This document shows, piece by piece, positions 54,980 to 63,829 of a DNA stretch of 64,000 bases; within the stretch, counting starts at the first letter, position 1; each line of letters starts with the position of its first letter. The stretch is from a methane-oxidizing endosymbiont of Gigantopelta aegis (GTDB lineage Bacteria; Pseudomonadota; Gammaproteobacteria; Methylococcales; Methylomonadaceae): the NCBI RefSeq assembly GCF_016097405.1, contig NZ_JAEHGD010000001.1, positions 1,122,689-1,186,688 of the forward strand, written 5' to 3'. The translations under genes and the position numbers were made by a program. The notes under the pieces were generated by a model, which saw only the letters and a program-made list of their open reading frames with translations, was not told the origin of the DNA and made no database searches.

Positions 54980-56202
54980 TACCTTCCTCCCACCAGCGAA
55001 AACAGTGCCTGAAAAAAAGCGTAATAAACAAATCCCACCATACTGCCTATCACCAGTATCATGGCCGGCTCTATCATGGCCGACAGCCGCTTGATCGCAA
55101 TTTCCAGTAAATTTTCATAATAAACCCCTAACTCCTCTAGTACATCGTCCAGACTACCACTGTTTTCACCCACGGCAATCATATGCAGCACCAGCGGCGG
55201 TATTTGTGGATGACTTAAACTTCTGGCCAGATCGCGGCCTTGCAGAATCTGCTCAGATGCCTTGTGTAACTGATTAAAATATACCCGGTTAGGTAACAAA
55301 TTCGCTGTTACTTTCACCGCATCAAAAACCGGGATGCCGCTGCGCAGCAAAATAGATAATGTCCAGCTTAATTGCGCCATCGCCGCATTGACCAGCAAAC
55401 TACCGGTTATGGGGATGCGCAGCAACAAAGAATCAATACCCAGCCGGCCGTAACGGGTCTGGTACAAAATCAGTACCATGGCAATCAATACCGCAAGACC
55501 TATGGCAATAACAACACCGTTAGCGCGTAAATAGTCGGAAATATCAATCAGCATTTGTGTAGAAGGTGGCAAAGCCCGGCCTTTACCCAGCAAAAACTTG
55601 GCAAATTTGGGGATAATTTTCACCACCATAAAAATACCGACACCAATCGCCGCCAAAATAACAACCGCAGGATAAATCATGGCATTGATAACCTGCGCCC
55701 GTAATGCCGCTTTTTTACTGATGTGATCGGCCAGACGCTCCATCATGACACCCAGATCACCGGTGGTTTCACCGGCAATAATCAGATTGATGGCCATTTC
55801 AGAAAACACCTGTGGGTGTTTTTTCATTGCTTGAGACAGGGCATGCCCGGATTCAATATCCTTCAGCATCAAGCGAATGGTTAAATTCAGCCTGGGGCTT
55901 GAAACCTGGTCTTTAGCCAGACTCAAGGCATGCGCGAGCGACAACCCCGAACGCAGCATAAACGATAATTGGCGGAAGAAAAAAATCAATGCAGAAGTGC
56001 TGACCGAACGCTGCGAAGCCAGCCAGTCGGAAAAATTGGCCTGCCCTAAAAAACCCGATGAACCCCGTCGGGCTTTGATTTCCAGCACACGCAAACCTTG
56101 CTGCCTTAATGCTGACATGGCCGCTTCCTGATCCTGAGCCTCCAGTTTACCGCGCACCTCCTGTCCCTGCCGGTTCAGTGCCAGATAAGAAAATCGTTTC
56201 AT
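54979..56202 (-). CDS. Type II secretion / MSH pilus platform protein (GspF/MshG-like)
   Basis: 407-residue inner-membrane platform protein of the GspF/PilC family: FSYLALNRQGQEVRGKLEAQ at the start, then two GspF domains with helices (about 170-190, 220-245 and 375-400). It includes GETTGDLGVMMERLADHISK and GENSGSLDDVLEELGVYYEN, the duplicated family motif. It couples the GspE-type ATPase to pseudopilin assembly. The start overlaps the ATPase stop by 4 bases. Confidence 0.9.
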   Translation of the reverse strand: MKRFSYLALNRQGQEVRGKLEAQDQEAAMSALRQQGLRVLEIKARRGSSGFLGQANFSDWLASQRSVSTSALIFFFRQLSFMLRSGLSLAHALSLAKDQVSSPRLNLTIRLMLKDIESGHALSQAMKKHPQVFSEMAINLIIAGETTGDLGVMMERLADHISKKAALRAQVINAMIYPAVVILAAIGVGIFMVVKIIPKFAKFLLGKGRALPPSTQMLIDISDYLRANGVVIAIGLAVLIAMVLILYQTRYGRLGIDSLLLRIPITGSLLVNAAMAQLSWTLSILLRSGIPVFDAVKVTANLLPNRVYFNQLHKASEQILQGRDLARSLSHPQIPPLVLHMIAVGENSGSLDDVLEELGVYYENLLEIAIKRLSAMIEPAMILVIGSMVGFVYYAFFQALFSLVGGR

Positions 56203-57848
56203 GGGGTATCTTCCAGCATATCGCGGGTTTTAAATACGGCGACATTGTTTAGTTCATCCAGCGTGGTCAGCCCCTGTAACACCTTACGTGCCCCGTCTTC
56301 CCACATAAAACGCAAGCGCGACCCGGCTTGTTTTTCCAGTGCTTCTTCATCGGCTCCGCGCATCACCGCACGAGCCAGCGTATCGTCAAACCAAAGTGTT
56401 TCAAACAATCCCAAACGACCGGAAAATCCGCTGCCCTGACAACGGGCACAACCTGAAGCCTGATAAATTTCTGGTCGTTGTTCCTGTTGTCCCAGCATCA
56501 CCGCTTCCGTTTCGCTGGCCTGATAAGGTTGGCGGCAATGGCTGCAAAGCCGTCTGACCAGCCGCTGGGCAATCACAGCGGTAATGGTTGAGCCAATTAA
56601 AAAGGATTCACAGCCAATATCAATCAAACGGGTAATCGCGCTGACCGCATTATTGGTATGCAGGGTCGAAAAGACCATGTGACCTGTCATCGCCGCTTTG
56701 ACGGCGACATCGGCTGTTTCAAAATCACGGATTTCACCCACCATCAGTACATCCGGGTCATGCCGCAAAAACGACCGCAAGGCACTGGCAAACGTCACTT
56801 TTGGCCCAGTTTGCACTTGTGATGCCCCGGGAATGACATACTCAATCGGATTTTCCACCGTCATGATATTGATATCAGGATGATTGATTTCCTCCAGAGC
56901 CGCAGACAAGGTCGTCGATTTTCCACTGCCTGTCGGCCCTGTCAGCAAAATCAGACCATAAGGTTTCTCGATTGCCTGTTTAAAATGCTCCAAATCATCC
57001 GCCAGCATGCCCAGATCTTTTAAACTCAAACGACTGATTTCCTGACCTAATAACCTGAGGGTAACCCGCTCACCCAGGCGAATCGGTGCGGTTGCCACCC
57101 GGATATTAAATGTTTTATCCACTGGCGGCGCCAAATGATAGGAAAAGCCACCATCCTGCGGCATACGCTGCTCGGAAATATCCAGCTCGGACAACACCTT
57201 GATGCGCGAAATCAATGCCGCAGCCGTTTCACCATCGGCTTCCACCGGATGATCCCGCAAACGGCCGTCAACACGAAAACGCACACGAATACCGTTTTTT
57301 TCGGTAATTAAATGAATATCGGAAGCCCGGCTAAAATATGCCTCGCGGAGAATTGCATCTAATATGGCAATCAAATCCGGCTGTTCGGCATCGACGTTAG
57401 CTGCATCGTCACCCACCGGATCAGACTGCAATTGCCGAATTTTCAGATTCAAAGCCACCGGATCAACCAAAACCAGGGGAACCGATCCTCCGGTCAGACG
57501 CATCACCGAATCAATAGCAACCCGGTCAAACGGATCAGCCACCGCCAGATAATCGCTATTTTCAAAAACGACCGGCAAAACCTGCTTACGCCTGACCAGA
57601 CTGGGAGGGATTTTTTTCAGGCTGGCTTCATTAACCTGACACACGGATAAATCCACAAACAACAAGCCGGCCTGTTCAGCCACCGCATGGTATAACACCG
57701 ACAACGGAAAACGATAATGCGCCTGAACCAGCAATAACAACGGTTGCTGAGTTTTACGGGCTAAAAGGCGCAACTCCTTCAGTTGCCGGTTGTCAATCAA
57801 ACCACATTGAACACCGGCCTCCAGTAATTTATCAACTGCTATTGCCAT
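56199..57848 (-). CDS. Type II secretion / MSH pilus assembly ATPase (GspE/MshE-like)
   Basis: 549-residue assembly ATPase. An N-terminal MshEN-like domain (1-140) has YRFPLSVLYHAVAEQAG. The ATPase domain has Walker A LTGPTGSGKSTTLS, Asp box EYVIPGASQVQTGPKVTF, Walker B DVLMVGEIRDFETADVA and His box AAMTGHMVFSTLHTNNA. A tetracysteine zinc motif (CSHCRQP and CARCQGSGF) is also present. It powers pseudopilin polymerisation at the inner membrane. It lies between the PilO-like and GspF-like genes. Confidence 0.92.
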   Translation of the reverse strand: MAIAVDKLLEAGVQCGLIDNRQLKELRLLARKTQQPLLLLVQAHYRFPLSVLYHAVAEQAGLLFVDLSVCQVNEASLKKIPPSLVRRKQVLPVVFENSDYLAVADPFDRVAIDSVMRLTGGSVPLVLVDPVALNLKIRQLQSDPVGDDAANVDAEQPDLIAILDAILREAYFSRASDIHLITEKNGIRVRFRVDGRLRDHPVEADGETAAALISRIKVLSELDISEQRMPQDGGFSYHLAPPVDKTFNIRVATAPIRLGERVTLRLLGQEISRLSLKDLGMLADDLEHFKQAIEKPYGLILLTGPTGSGKSTTLSAALEEINHPDINIMTVENPIEYVIPGASQVQTGPKVTFASALRSFLRHDPDVLMVGEIRDFETADVAVKAAMTGHMVFSTLHTNNAVSAITRLIDIGCESFLIGSTITAVIAQRLVRRLCSHCRQPYQASETEAVMLGQQEQRPEIYQASGCARCQGSGFSGRLGLFETLWFDDTLARAVMRGADEEALEKQAGSRLRFMWEDGARKVLQGLTTLDELNNVAVFKTRDMLEDTP

Positions 57849-57853
57849 CTTCT

Positions 57854-58498
57854 CTACAACGCCAAAATGACTTTAGATATCAATCGTTGCGGATAACCGG
57901 GCGGTGAATCAGCATCGCTTTTTTTGATCGACAATTTAACAACCGTCACCTGATATGGCATAGAAGACAACCCATGAATAAAGGCATATAAAGCCTGATA
58001 CGTCCCTTCCAGAGTCAATTGCTGCATGGGCCTGAAAAATACCGACCCCGGCGACATCCGCGCGACCCAGCCTTCAGATGCCGGCACCAGTTGTGCATCC
58101 TGTTTCTTTTTGCTTGCTAGCGGTTTGCCTTGCACCTTAATATTGGCACGCACATAAACACCGCTTTCCCGGGCCAACTGGGAAATTTTCAATTTCAGTG
58201 CCTGGGAATTAACCGGCGCCAGTTGTTTTTTAATAGGCGCAAACAACTTCTCTAGCGATTGGGCTTGTTGCGTCAGTTCATCGAGTTGTTTTTTCAATTC
58301 AGCAATTTTTTTCTTTGACGGTGGCGAGTCATCGGCTTTAGCCAAACGGCGTTTAAAACCTTCCGTCTCCGCCTGCCATTGATCAATCTTTTGCTGGACA
58401 GGTAAATAGCGAAAATAAATATACCCCCCCGCCACCAATAACACGATCACCGCCCCAATCAACAGCTGATGAACAGGTTTTATATAAACAGGCCTCAT
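57854..58498 (-). CDS. PilO/MshJ-like pilus assembly protein
   Basis: 214 residues: one N-terminal membrane helix (HQLLIGAVIVLLVAGGYIYF), a Lys/Leu-rich coiled coil (about 45-105), and a ferredoxin-like C-terminal region (FFRPMQQLTLEGTYQALYAF). This is the PilO/MshJ/GspM shape, which dimerises with the PilN-like protein in the periplasm. Its start abuts the stop of the PilM/PilN-like gene. The sequence is too divergent for a firm family call. Confidence 0.75.
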   Translation of the reverse strand: MRPVYIKPVHQLLIGAVIVLLVAGGYIYFRYLPVQQKIDQWQAETEGFKRRLAKADDSPPSKKKIAELKKQLDELTQQAQSLEKLFAPIKKQLAPVNSQALKLKISQLARESGVYVRANIKVQGKPLASKKKQDAQLVPASEGWVARMSPGSVFFRPMQQLTLEGTYQALYAFIHGLSSMPYQVTVVKLSIKKSDADSPPGYPQRLISKVILAL

Positions 58499-60252
58499 CA
58501 GGGCTTATCCTCTTTTAACTGCCATTTGACCAGATGCATAGTTACAGCATAGCCATCCAGATTGAAAGGCCCTTTAGCCGCCATTACCGGCATCTGGTAA
58601 ATTTCCATCGACCACTGTTTGATCGCCGCCTGAACATTGTTAATCAACTGTTGAGCTGCTGCTTCATTCAGCGCCCAGCCCGACAATTCAAAATGAGCCG
58701 TCGCCACGGCATTTTTATTGATTTGCTTGACATATTCGCGTGCGGTGGCAGAAATATCGGTTTCCTGCAAAGAAAAAAACAGCGTCTCGTCATCAACAAC
58801 CTGTTGCAACATACCCAGCAAATCCAGAATCAGCGCTTCCCGCCCCGGGATGACCTGATTGTAAAAATCCAGCATCGCTTGTAATCGTTTAATTTCTGCT
58901 TGTTTGTCTGTTATCGCTTGTTTGGCTTGGCTGTATTGTCGCTTCAATTTCTTGACTTTTTTCGACTCACGCTTCTTTTTAGCCCACTTTTCCGCCAGTT
59001 CCTGATGTTCGGTCTGCGCCCATTGCTGACGTAATGACAAACTCAGTTCCGCAACGGCTATCAACAACACCAGTATTCCCATCAAAATTGCCGCCCGTAT
59101 TTGTGGCCGTTGCAATGGTGCAGGCAGCGGGCCGCCTTCTTGCAAGCCCAAACAAAAACCGCTATCGAGCTGTTTGAATTCATGCCGGGCCACGGCCAGC
59201 ATCTGCGCCGACAACAATTCATCCAGACGTTCATCACGGAGACGATTAATCTCAATGCCTAAAGCGTCCTCCAACTCTTTCGCCAGCGATTCTTCCTCAG
59301 CAAATCGAGCAATTAACCACAATGGCTCATGATGTGAAGTTTGCAATGCATGATAACTTTCCAGACACAGTTCCAGGCTGGATTTACCGGAGTGACTATC
59401 AATATGCAAATGACTAACAACATCATGTTGCTGCCGCAGCAACACCGCCTGCCCCGGCAAGGCCTGTAACACCACATGAGGATCGGGCTGTTTTTGCACC
59501 AATGCGGCCGCACAGCTGGTCACAGGATACAAGGCTTTCAGCTCGATATTCTGACCTGCGAACAAATCCACCCAGCGTTTCAGCAACGGTTGGCTAACAC
59601 AACTGACCAACCAATTGAATGTCCCCGGTGCATCCTTCGCTGCGCCTTGGGCCGACCAGTTGCACTCGATTGGAAACTCCTCGCCTTTCAACCACTCTTG
59701 CCCCTCCAGGCAAGCTGACAACTGGCTGCGCTTGATATACCCCAATTCTTCGGCCAGCTCACCAAACCGGCGAAAAGAATATTGATCCGCAGCACTCATT
59801 GCCGTATTGGCATTCGGCTTGTTTTGCTGCATATCCAGTACGGTTTGCAATTGCTCATCGGTCAGATAACCTTGCCGGAGCAATAGATTACCGATAGACC
59901 AGCGCAGCATATGCTGAATCAGCAAGACCTCGACCTCGTTTTGCACCAGCATTTTCATTTGCGGCAAAGGCCGGGGTTTAACGGGACTGACCGGCAGCTC
60001 TACCAGCGTAGACAATACTGCCGGTGTCAGTAATACTGCCGGACCATTCGCCTTCCAGCCCTCATCGGCCAGTTTAGCCAGCAATGTCTCCAGTGCTTCA
60101 GCCATATTGCCCTGTTCACTGCGGGCACGGTGCAAAACCTGAATATCATCATCTTGATGCGCAACCACGACACCGCTCAAAGAAAAGCCATCGGTTTCGC
60201 AAATTAACAGCGATTTGGCTTTGCCAAATGAAAACGGTAAATGTTGCAACAT
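58498..60252 (-). CDS. PilM/PilN-like pilus biogenesis protein with inserted repeats
   Basis: 584-residue protein. The N-terminal actin-like (PilM) part (about 1-100) has ICETDGFSLSGVVVAHQDD and AVLSTLVELPVSPVKPRP. Residues about 100-190 hold two copies of a GspE-N-terminal-like motif (QGYLTDEQLQTVLDMQQ and ELGYIKRSQLSACLEGQ). The actin-like part resumes, followed by one membrane helix (IRAAILMGILVLLIAVAELS), a Lys-rich coiled coil, and a PilN-like C-terminus. It joins functions of separate PilM and PilN genes. I start at 60252 because its A is shared with the preceding stop (TAATG); an earlier TTG at 60267 is unlikely. Confidence 0.72.
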   Translation of the reverse strand: MLQHLPFSFGKAKSLLICETDGFSLSGVVVAHQDDDIQVLHRARSEQGNMAEALETLLAKLADEGWKANGPAVLLTPAVLSTLVELPVSPVKPRPLPQMKMLVQNEVEVLLIQHMLRWSIGNLLLRQGYLTDEQLQTVLDMQQNKPNANTAMSAADQYSFRRFGELAEELGYIKRSQLSACLEGQEWLKGEEFPIECNWSAQGAAKDAPGTFNWLVSCVSQPLLKRWVDLFAGQNIELKALYPVTSCAAALVQKQPDPHVVLQALPGQAVLLRQQHDVVSHLHIDSHSGKSSLELCLESYHALQTSHHEPLWLIARFAEEESLAKELEDALGIEINRLRDERLDELLSAQMLAVARHEFKQLDSGFCLGLQEGGPLPAPLQRPQIRAAILMGILVLLIAVAELSLSLRQQWAQTEHQELAEKWAKKKRESKKVKKLKRQYSQAKQAITDKQAEIKRLQAMLDFYNQVIPGREALILDLLGMLQQVVDDETLFFSLQETDISATAREYVKQINKNAVATAHFELSGWALNEAAAQQLINNVQAAIKQWSMEIYQMPVMAAKGPFNLDGYAVTMHLVKWQLKEDKP

Positions 60253-61178
60253 TATGGAATTATCCAATCCAGAACAGGCGTACTTCGGGGAGCAACGGTA
60301 AAATGACGAACATCATCAAGATAATTGATATTTTGTGTACAAGTGCCATCAAACAGTTTGTTGTTATTACTACAGACCAGCAGATAACCCTGCTCGCCCA
60401 TTGGCACGGCTTCAGATGCACTGAAACTGAAGGGAACAATAACGCTACTTCCGGCTGGAATAACGCCGGCAGTCATATTATAGGAAGAACTGGTTTTGTA
60501 AAAATCTTTATCCGACCACACAACCCGCAACTCAACCGTCTGAGCAGAAGCGGGCAAAGCGGTACTGCTGTTGTTGACAAACCGAATCTGAATAGTATTG
60601 ATTCGCCAGTCATTCGCCGTGATCAGTTGATCATCGGTTATATCATCGGCTGAACTGACTCCATCAGCCCCCTTGCTGGTCAACATGACTTCTACCGCGC
60701 CAGAAACCTGATAGTCCCAGCCGGAATTGAGGGCATCGGAAGCATCGGAATTGCCATAGCCATCACGAAAATAACGCTTGCCATTACTTTCTGGTATAAC
60801 GTGAATATAAGGCCCGCGCCAGCCGGACCACACACCGGTGCTGGCATCTTGTAACCAACCAGAGATCGTGTTGCCGTCACAGTCTTCGTCTTGCAACAGT
60901 TCCTTGACACAACCCGGCAAGCGCCCCATGTCGGCAACAAAGCCGCTGATGTCAGGATGGCCATTGATCGTCCGTGCCGGATTGCCAATAATCGCCTGAC
61001 GCATCATTGCCATCCGCCGTTTGGTTTCATCATATTTTTCCTGATCTTCCACATTTTCGGTCAGCATTAGACCTGCCGAGGCCACCAGCCCCATCAGAAA
61101 CAATACCAACACCATTTCCAGCAGGGTAAAGCCATCACTCTGGTTTACCGATAATTCCACGCGCGCCATTTTTTTCAT
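60252..61178 (-). CDS. Type IV/II pseudopilin with prepilin leader
   Basis: 308-residue pseudopilin. The leader ends with the prepilin peptidase site SDG|FTLLEM, with Glu at position 5 of the mature chain, then a hydrophobic helix (VLVLFLMGLVASAGLML). The large C-terminal domain has several cysteines (GCVKELLQDEDCDG, LVCSNNNKLFDGTCTQ). The start at 61178 overlaps the stop of the upstream pseudopilin (ATGA). A later ATG also exists. Its size and position suggest a minor pseudopilin or tip adhesin of the system. Confidence 0.85.
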   Translation of the reverse strand: MKKMARVELSVNQSDGFTLLEMVLVLFLMGLVASAGLMLTENVEDQEKYDETKRRMAMMRQAIIGNPARTINGHPDISGFVADMGRLPGCVKELLQDEDCDGNTISGWLQDASTGVWSGWRGPYIHVIPESNGKRYFRDGYGNSDASDALNSGWDYQVSGAVEVMLTSKGADGVSSADDITDDQLITANDWRINTIQIRFVNNSSTALPASAQTVELRVVWSDKDFYKTSSSYNMTAGVIPAGSSVIVPFSFSASEAVPMGEQGYLLVCSNNNKLFDGTCTQNINYLDDVRHFTVAPRSTPVLDWIIP

Positions 61179-61813
61179 TTTAAAAGACACAATACCTGAT
61201 CATCACTCGCTGCCGGAGCAAAACAAGGCATACTCCCTTCACCCTCATAAACACCATTCGCACCTGTACTGACAATACGGGCTTTATCGTCATTATCTAA
61301 ATCTTTCAATAAATAAGGATTTCCATACGCATCAACAATTCCCCAAACGGCAGATAGGTTTTCATAATCCAGCGGTTGATCTTTTTGCAGCAAATACGGG
61401 CCATTCCAGCCCCGGTGTGTATCCCGGTTCCAACCTTTGGCTAAAGGGTCTTTAAACAGCATCCAGAAATTAACCTCAGACCGGCACCAGGTAACTTTAT
61501 CCGCACTGCTTAAACTGGCGACAGATGACGGCAATTGTGGCTCGATCGCCGGATTGATGCTATTGCTGTCAGCAGTTGGGGCATCATCACAATCGTACTG
61601 ACCTTGCCCTGGAAAATCATGGCTGCCACTGTCGCGGCGAAACTGCAACAAAGCGTTACGAATCTGGGACATTTCATAGACCACCGCATTATCACGCCCC
61701 TGTTCCTCCAGACCTTCATACGCATAAATGGCCGTGCCGGACAGAATCATCAGCAAGGTCAAAACAACCAATAATTCCAACAAGGTAAATCCCCGATAAT
61801 AACCCGTCAGCAC
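61175..61813 (-). CDS. Type IV/II pseudopilin (minor)
   Basis: 212-residue pseudopilin. Very short leader MLTGYYRG, cut before FTLLELLVVLTLLMILSGTA, with the Glu5 of the mature helix. The C-terminal part contains two cysteine pairs (QYDCDDAP and WCRSEVNFW; CFAP and LCLLK). It is one gene upstream of the larger pseudopilin. A strong terminator hairpin separates it from the putative major pilin gene. Confidence 0.87.
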   Translation of the reverse strand: MLTGYYRGFTLLELLVVLTLLMILSGTAIYAYEGLEEQGRDNAVVYEMSQIRNALLQFRRDSGSHDFPGQGQYDCDDAPTADSNSINPAIEPQLPSSVASLSSADKVTWCRSEVNFWMLFKDPLAKGWNRDTHRGWNGPYLLQKDQPLDYENLSAVWGIVDAYGNPYLLKDLDNDDKARIVSTGANGVYEGEGSMPCFAPAASDDQVLCLLK

Positions 61814-61836
61814 AGCCTTCCCCCTAAATCAGAAAA

Positions 61837-61871
61837 ATCATTCAGGCAAGCGGTGCGCTTGCCTGAATGAT
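61837..61871 (-). terminator. Terminator after the putative major pilin gene
   Basis: 16-bp perfect stem (ATCATTCAGGCAAGCG with its complement) and a 3-base loop; read on - it is followed by TTTTTCTG. It lies between the pilin at 62033 and the next pseudopilin at 61813. Confidence 0.82.
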
Positions 61872-62032
61872 CTTGGTTTCACAACAAAAATACGCAGTTT
61901 GTTTTGCTGCTCCACATTGGGGAACAGCAAAACCGCAGGGTTTCATGCGCCCAACCTCCTTGCTCTGGCCACCCGGTATTTGCCACGGGTGAATCTACCC
62001 TGCACTGCGTAATCCGTATTCAACGTCAGTGA

Positions 62033-63052
62033 TTAGTTACCCGCGTTAGCCGCCGCGATCACTTCATCTACCGTACGGCCTTCAGGATCAACTACGCCAA
62101 CCAGACGGGCTTTAGGGAATACTTCAGAAGCCTGGATTGTGCCGTCCGGTGTTGAACCATCATAACCATCTTCTGCCACTTGAAATAAGGCAATAGCACG
62201 CGCATAGTGCTGATTAGGGTTGATATTGTTGGTGCCAACCGTTGCCACCTGACCAATACCGACACGTGACCCTGCCGTTGCTCCTGGAACTTCTTTACCA
62301 ATGCCGAGGGCAATGACCAAAGTACAGGTTTCTGAACCCAGTGCATCATTGATCAGATTCAAGCGGGTATTTTCATCTGCCACGGCAAAGGTTCCATCAA
62401 AAGAATTAGAAAAATCAGTACTATCGGCTGAACAAGCTGTGCCAGTACCATTGTTATCATAAGCGGAAGGCACAATGGACAGGGCGACATTAGTTGAACT
62501 AATAGTTGCTTCATCATAAATAAGCGCACCGGAAGCATCATTGACAAAAGCCAGTTCAGAACCTGGGTTTGTTGCAAGCGGATAACTTTCATTCAATGCC
62601 AGGTTGGGAACAAAACCGGCCTCCCATGTGGTATTACTGTTCACAGCCTGCAGCTCTTCAATACCTACATCTTTCATTGCATTAGCCACAACACGCATGA
62701 CTGAACCTGAGGCATTAGCATTAGTAGTTGTTGGCGCCCACTGTCCAAAAAAGGCTTTAGTTTCAGGTGCTAATAACCGCATGGCGCCCGATGTATCAGT
62801 TGTTGTTCCATCCACATTAGCCAGCAAGTCAAATTGCTCAGGATACTCGCCTTCTACTGCGCGGTAATTACGCAGTGCGCCTTCCATTGTTTTTAACGCA
62901 TTGGCGGCTGCGGTATCGTTAGCGTTTTCGCCAATGCCTTCATAAGCGACCAAAGCGCCGGTGGCTAAAACCGCCAGCAAGGTGATGACCACCAGTAATT
63001 CCAGCAAGGTAAAACCTGCCTGTTTAAATGATTGAGTCATTTTTTTATTCAT
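62033..63052 (-). CDS. Type IV pilin-like protein (putative major subunit)
   Basis: 339-residue prepilin. The leader ends KQAG|FTLLELLVVITLLAVLATGALV with Glu5. The soluble part is rich in Ala, Thr and Asn, with two cysteine-containing segments (GTACSADSTDF and SETCTLVIALGIG). Its size is larger than classic pilins (about 150) but like MSH- or GspG-type extended subunits. I start at ATG 63052 with a GAGAG site 6 bases upstream; an earlier TTG is unlikely. The strong terminator after it fits a highly expressed subunit. Confidence 0.85.
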   Translation of the reverse strand: MNKKMTQSFKQAGFTLLELLVVITLLAVLATGALVAYEGIGENANDTAAANALKTMEGALRNYRAVEGEYPEQFDLLANVDGTTTDTSGAMRLLAPETKAFFGQWAPTTTNANASGSVMRVVANAMKDVGIEELQAVNSNTTWEAGFVPNLALNESYPLATNPGSELAFVNDASGALIYDEATISSTNVALSIVPSAYDNNGTGTACSADSTDFSNSFDGTFAVADENTRLNLINDALGSETCTLVIALGIGKEVPGATAGSRVGIGQVATVGTNNINPNQHYARAIALFQVAEDGYDGSTPDGTIQASEVFPKARLVGVVDPEGRTVDEVIAAANAGN

Positions 63053-63114
63053 AATTTCTCTCAAGTTAGTGTCAACCGCAACCGCCCCACGCGGTTTGTT
63101 GGTTTTTATTAGTT

Positions 63115-63393
63115 TTACAACAACGGATGCGAACCCTCATCGCCATCATTGGACTGATGCCCTGTAACCTGAGCCGGTTGCTTTAGGGGCATATCAATCA
63201 CAAAACGGTATTGCCTGCCATAGTGAATAATCACTTCTTTTTGCTTACGCTTGAGTATTTTGACTTCCACACGAATATCGCCATAGCCATCGTGTTTGAT
63301 GGCATCGTCCAGCAGTTCCAGCAATTTACGGCTCACGGTTTCCTGCTCAATACTGACGGACAGTGATTTATTAAAACTATTGTTAGTGATCAT
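63115..63393 (-). CDS. Small protein of unknown function in the pilus locus
   Basis: 92 residues from ATG 63393 (MITNNSFNKSLSVSIEQETV). It is soluble, with LLELLDDAIKHDGYGDIRVE and a basic KILKRKQKEVIIHYGRQYRF segment. No known domain. Its 5' end overlaps the Sel1-repeat gene by 11 bases and it precedes the pilin gene, so it is probably co-transcribed. Confidence 0.7.
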   Translation of the reverse strand: MITNNSFNKSLSVSIEQETVSRKLLELLDDAIKHDGYGDIRVEVKILKRKQKEVIIHYGRQYRFVIDMPLKQPAQVTGHQSNDGDEGSHPLL

Positions 63394-63829
63394 TGCGGTT
63401 GTCTGTTTCCTGTAATGCCAGTTTATAGCCACTGTAAACTGCCTGTTTCAGCCAATATTCGGCCTGTTGCCGCTGATTGAAATCTGCATTGGCCCGGTTT
63501 ATCCGATACAACATATACTGGGCATGGGCATGGCCCTGGCGCGCAGCTTTTTCGTACCAGTGGCTTGCCAGTGCTATGTTTTGCTTACCGCCCAGCCCCA
63601 GGTAATACAATTCTGCCAGCAAGGTCTGGCTGTTGGCATCGCCCCAGCGCGCCGAACGGTAACACCAGTCAAATGCCTGGCTGAAATTGATACGGCGTAT
63701 TTTGTCGCCATAGCGATAGGCGTAACAGTTTTCAGCGGCAATATCGGCCTCTGAATCCAGTCCAAAATGAGCACAGCCCACCGTGTTGAGGAACAGCAAA
63801 CCAATCTGAAAGCGAGTAAGCGGCTTCAT
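63383..63829 (-). CDS. Sel1-repeat (TPR-like) lipoprotein
   Basis: 148-residue protein with a lipobox LNTVGC (lipidated Cys19) and at least two Sel1-type repeats (FDWCYRSARWGDANSQTLLAE and ALASHWYEKAARQGHAHAQY, then AEYWLKQAVYSGYKLAL). Sel1 proteins scaffold complexes; similar lipoproteins occur in MSH-type pilus loci. The start codon overlaps the stop of the upstream gene (ATGA). Confidence 0.8.
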   Translation of the reverse strand: MKPLTRFQIGLLFLNTVGCAHFGLDSEADIAAENCYAYRYGDKIRRINFSQAFDWCYRSARWGDANSQTLLAELYYLGLGGKQNIALASHWYEKAARQGHAHAQYMLYRINRANADFNQRQQAEYWLKQAVYSGYKLALQETDNRNDH

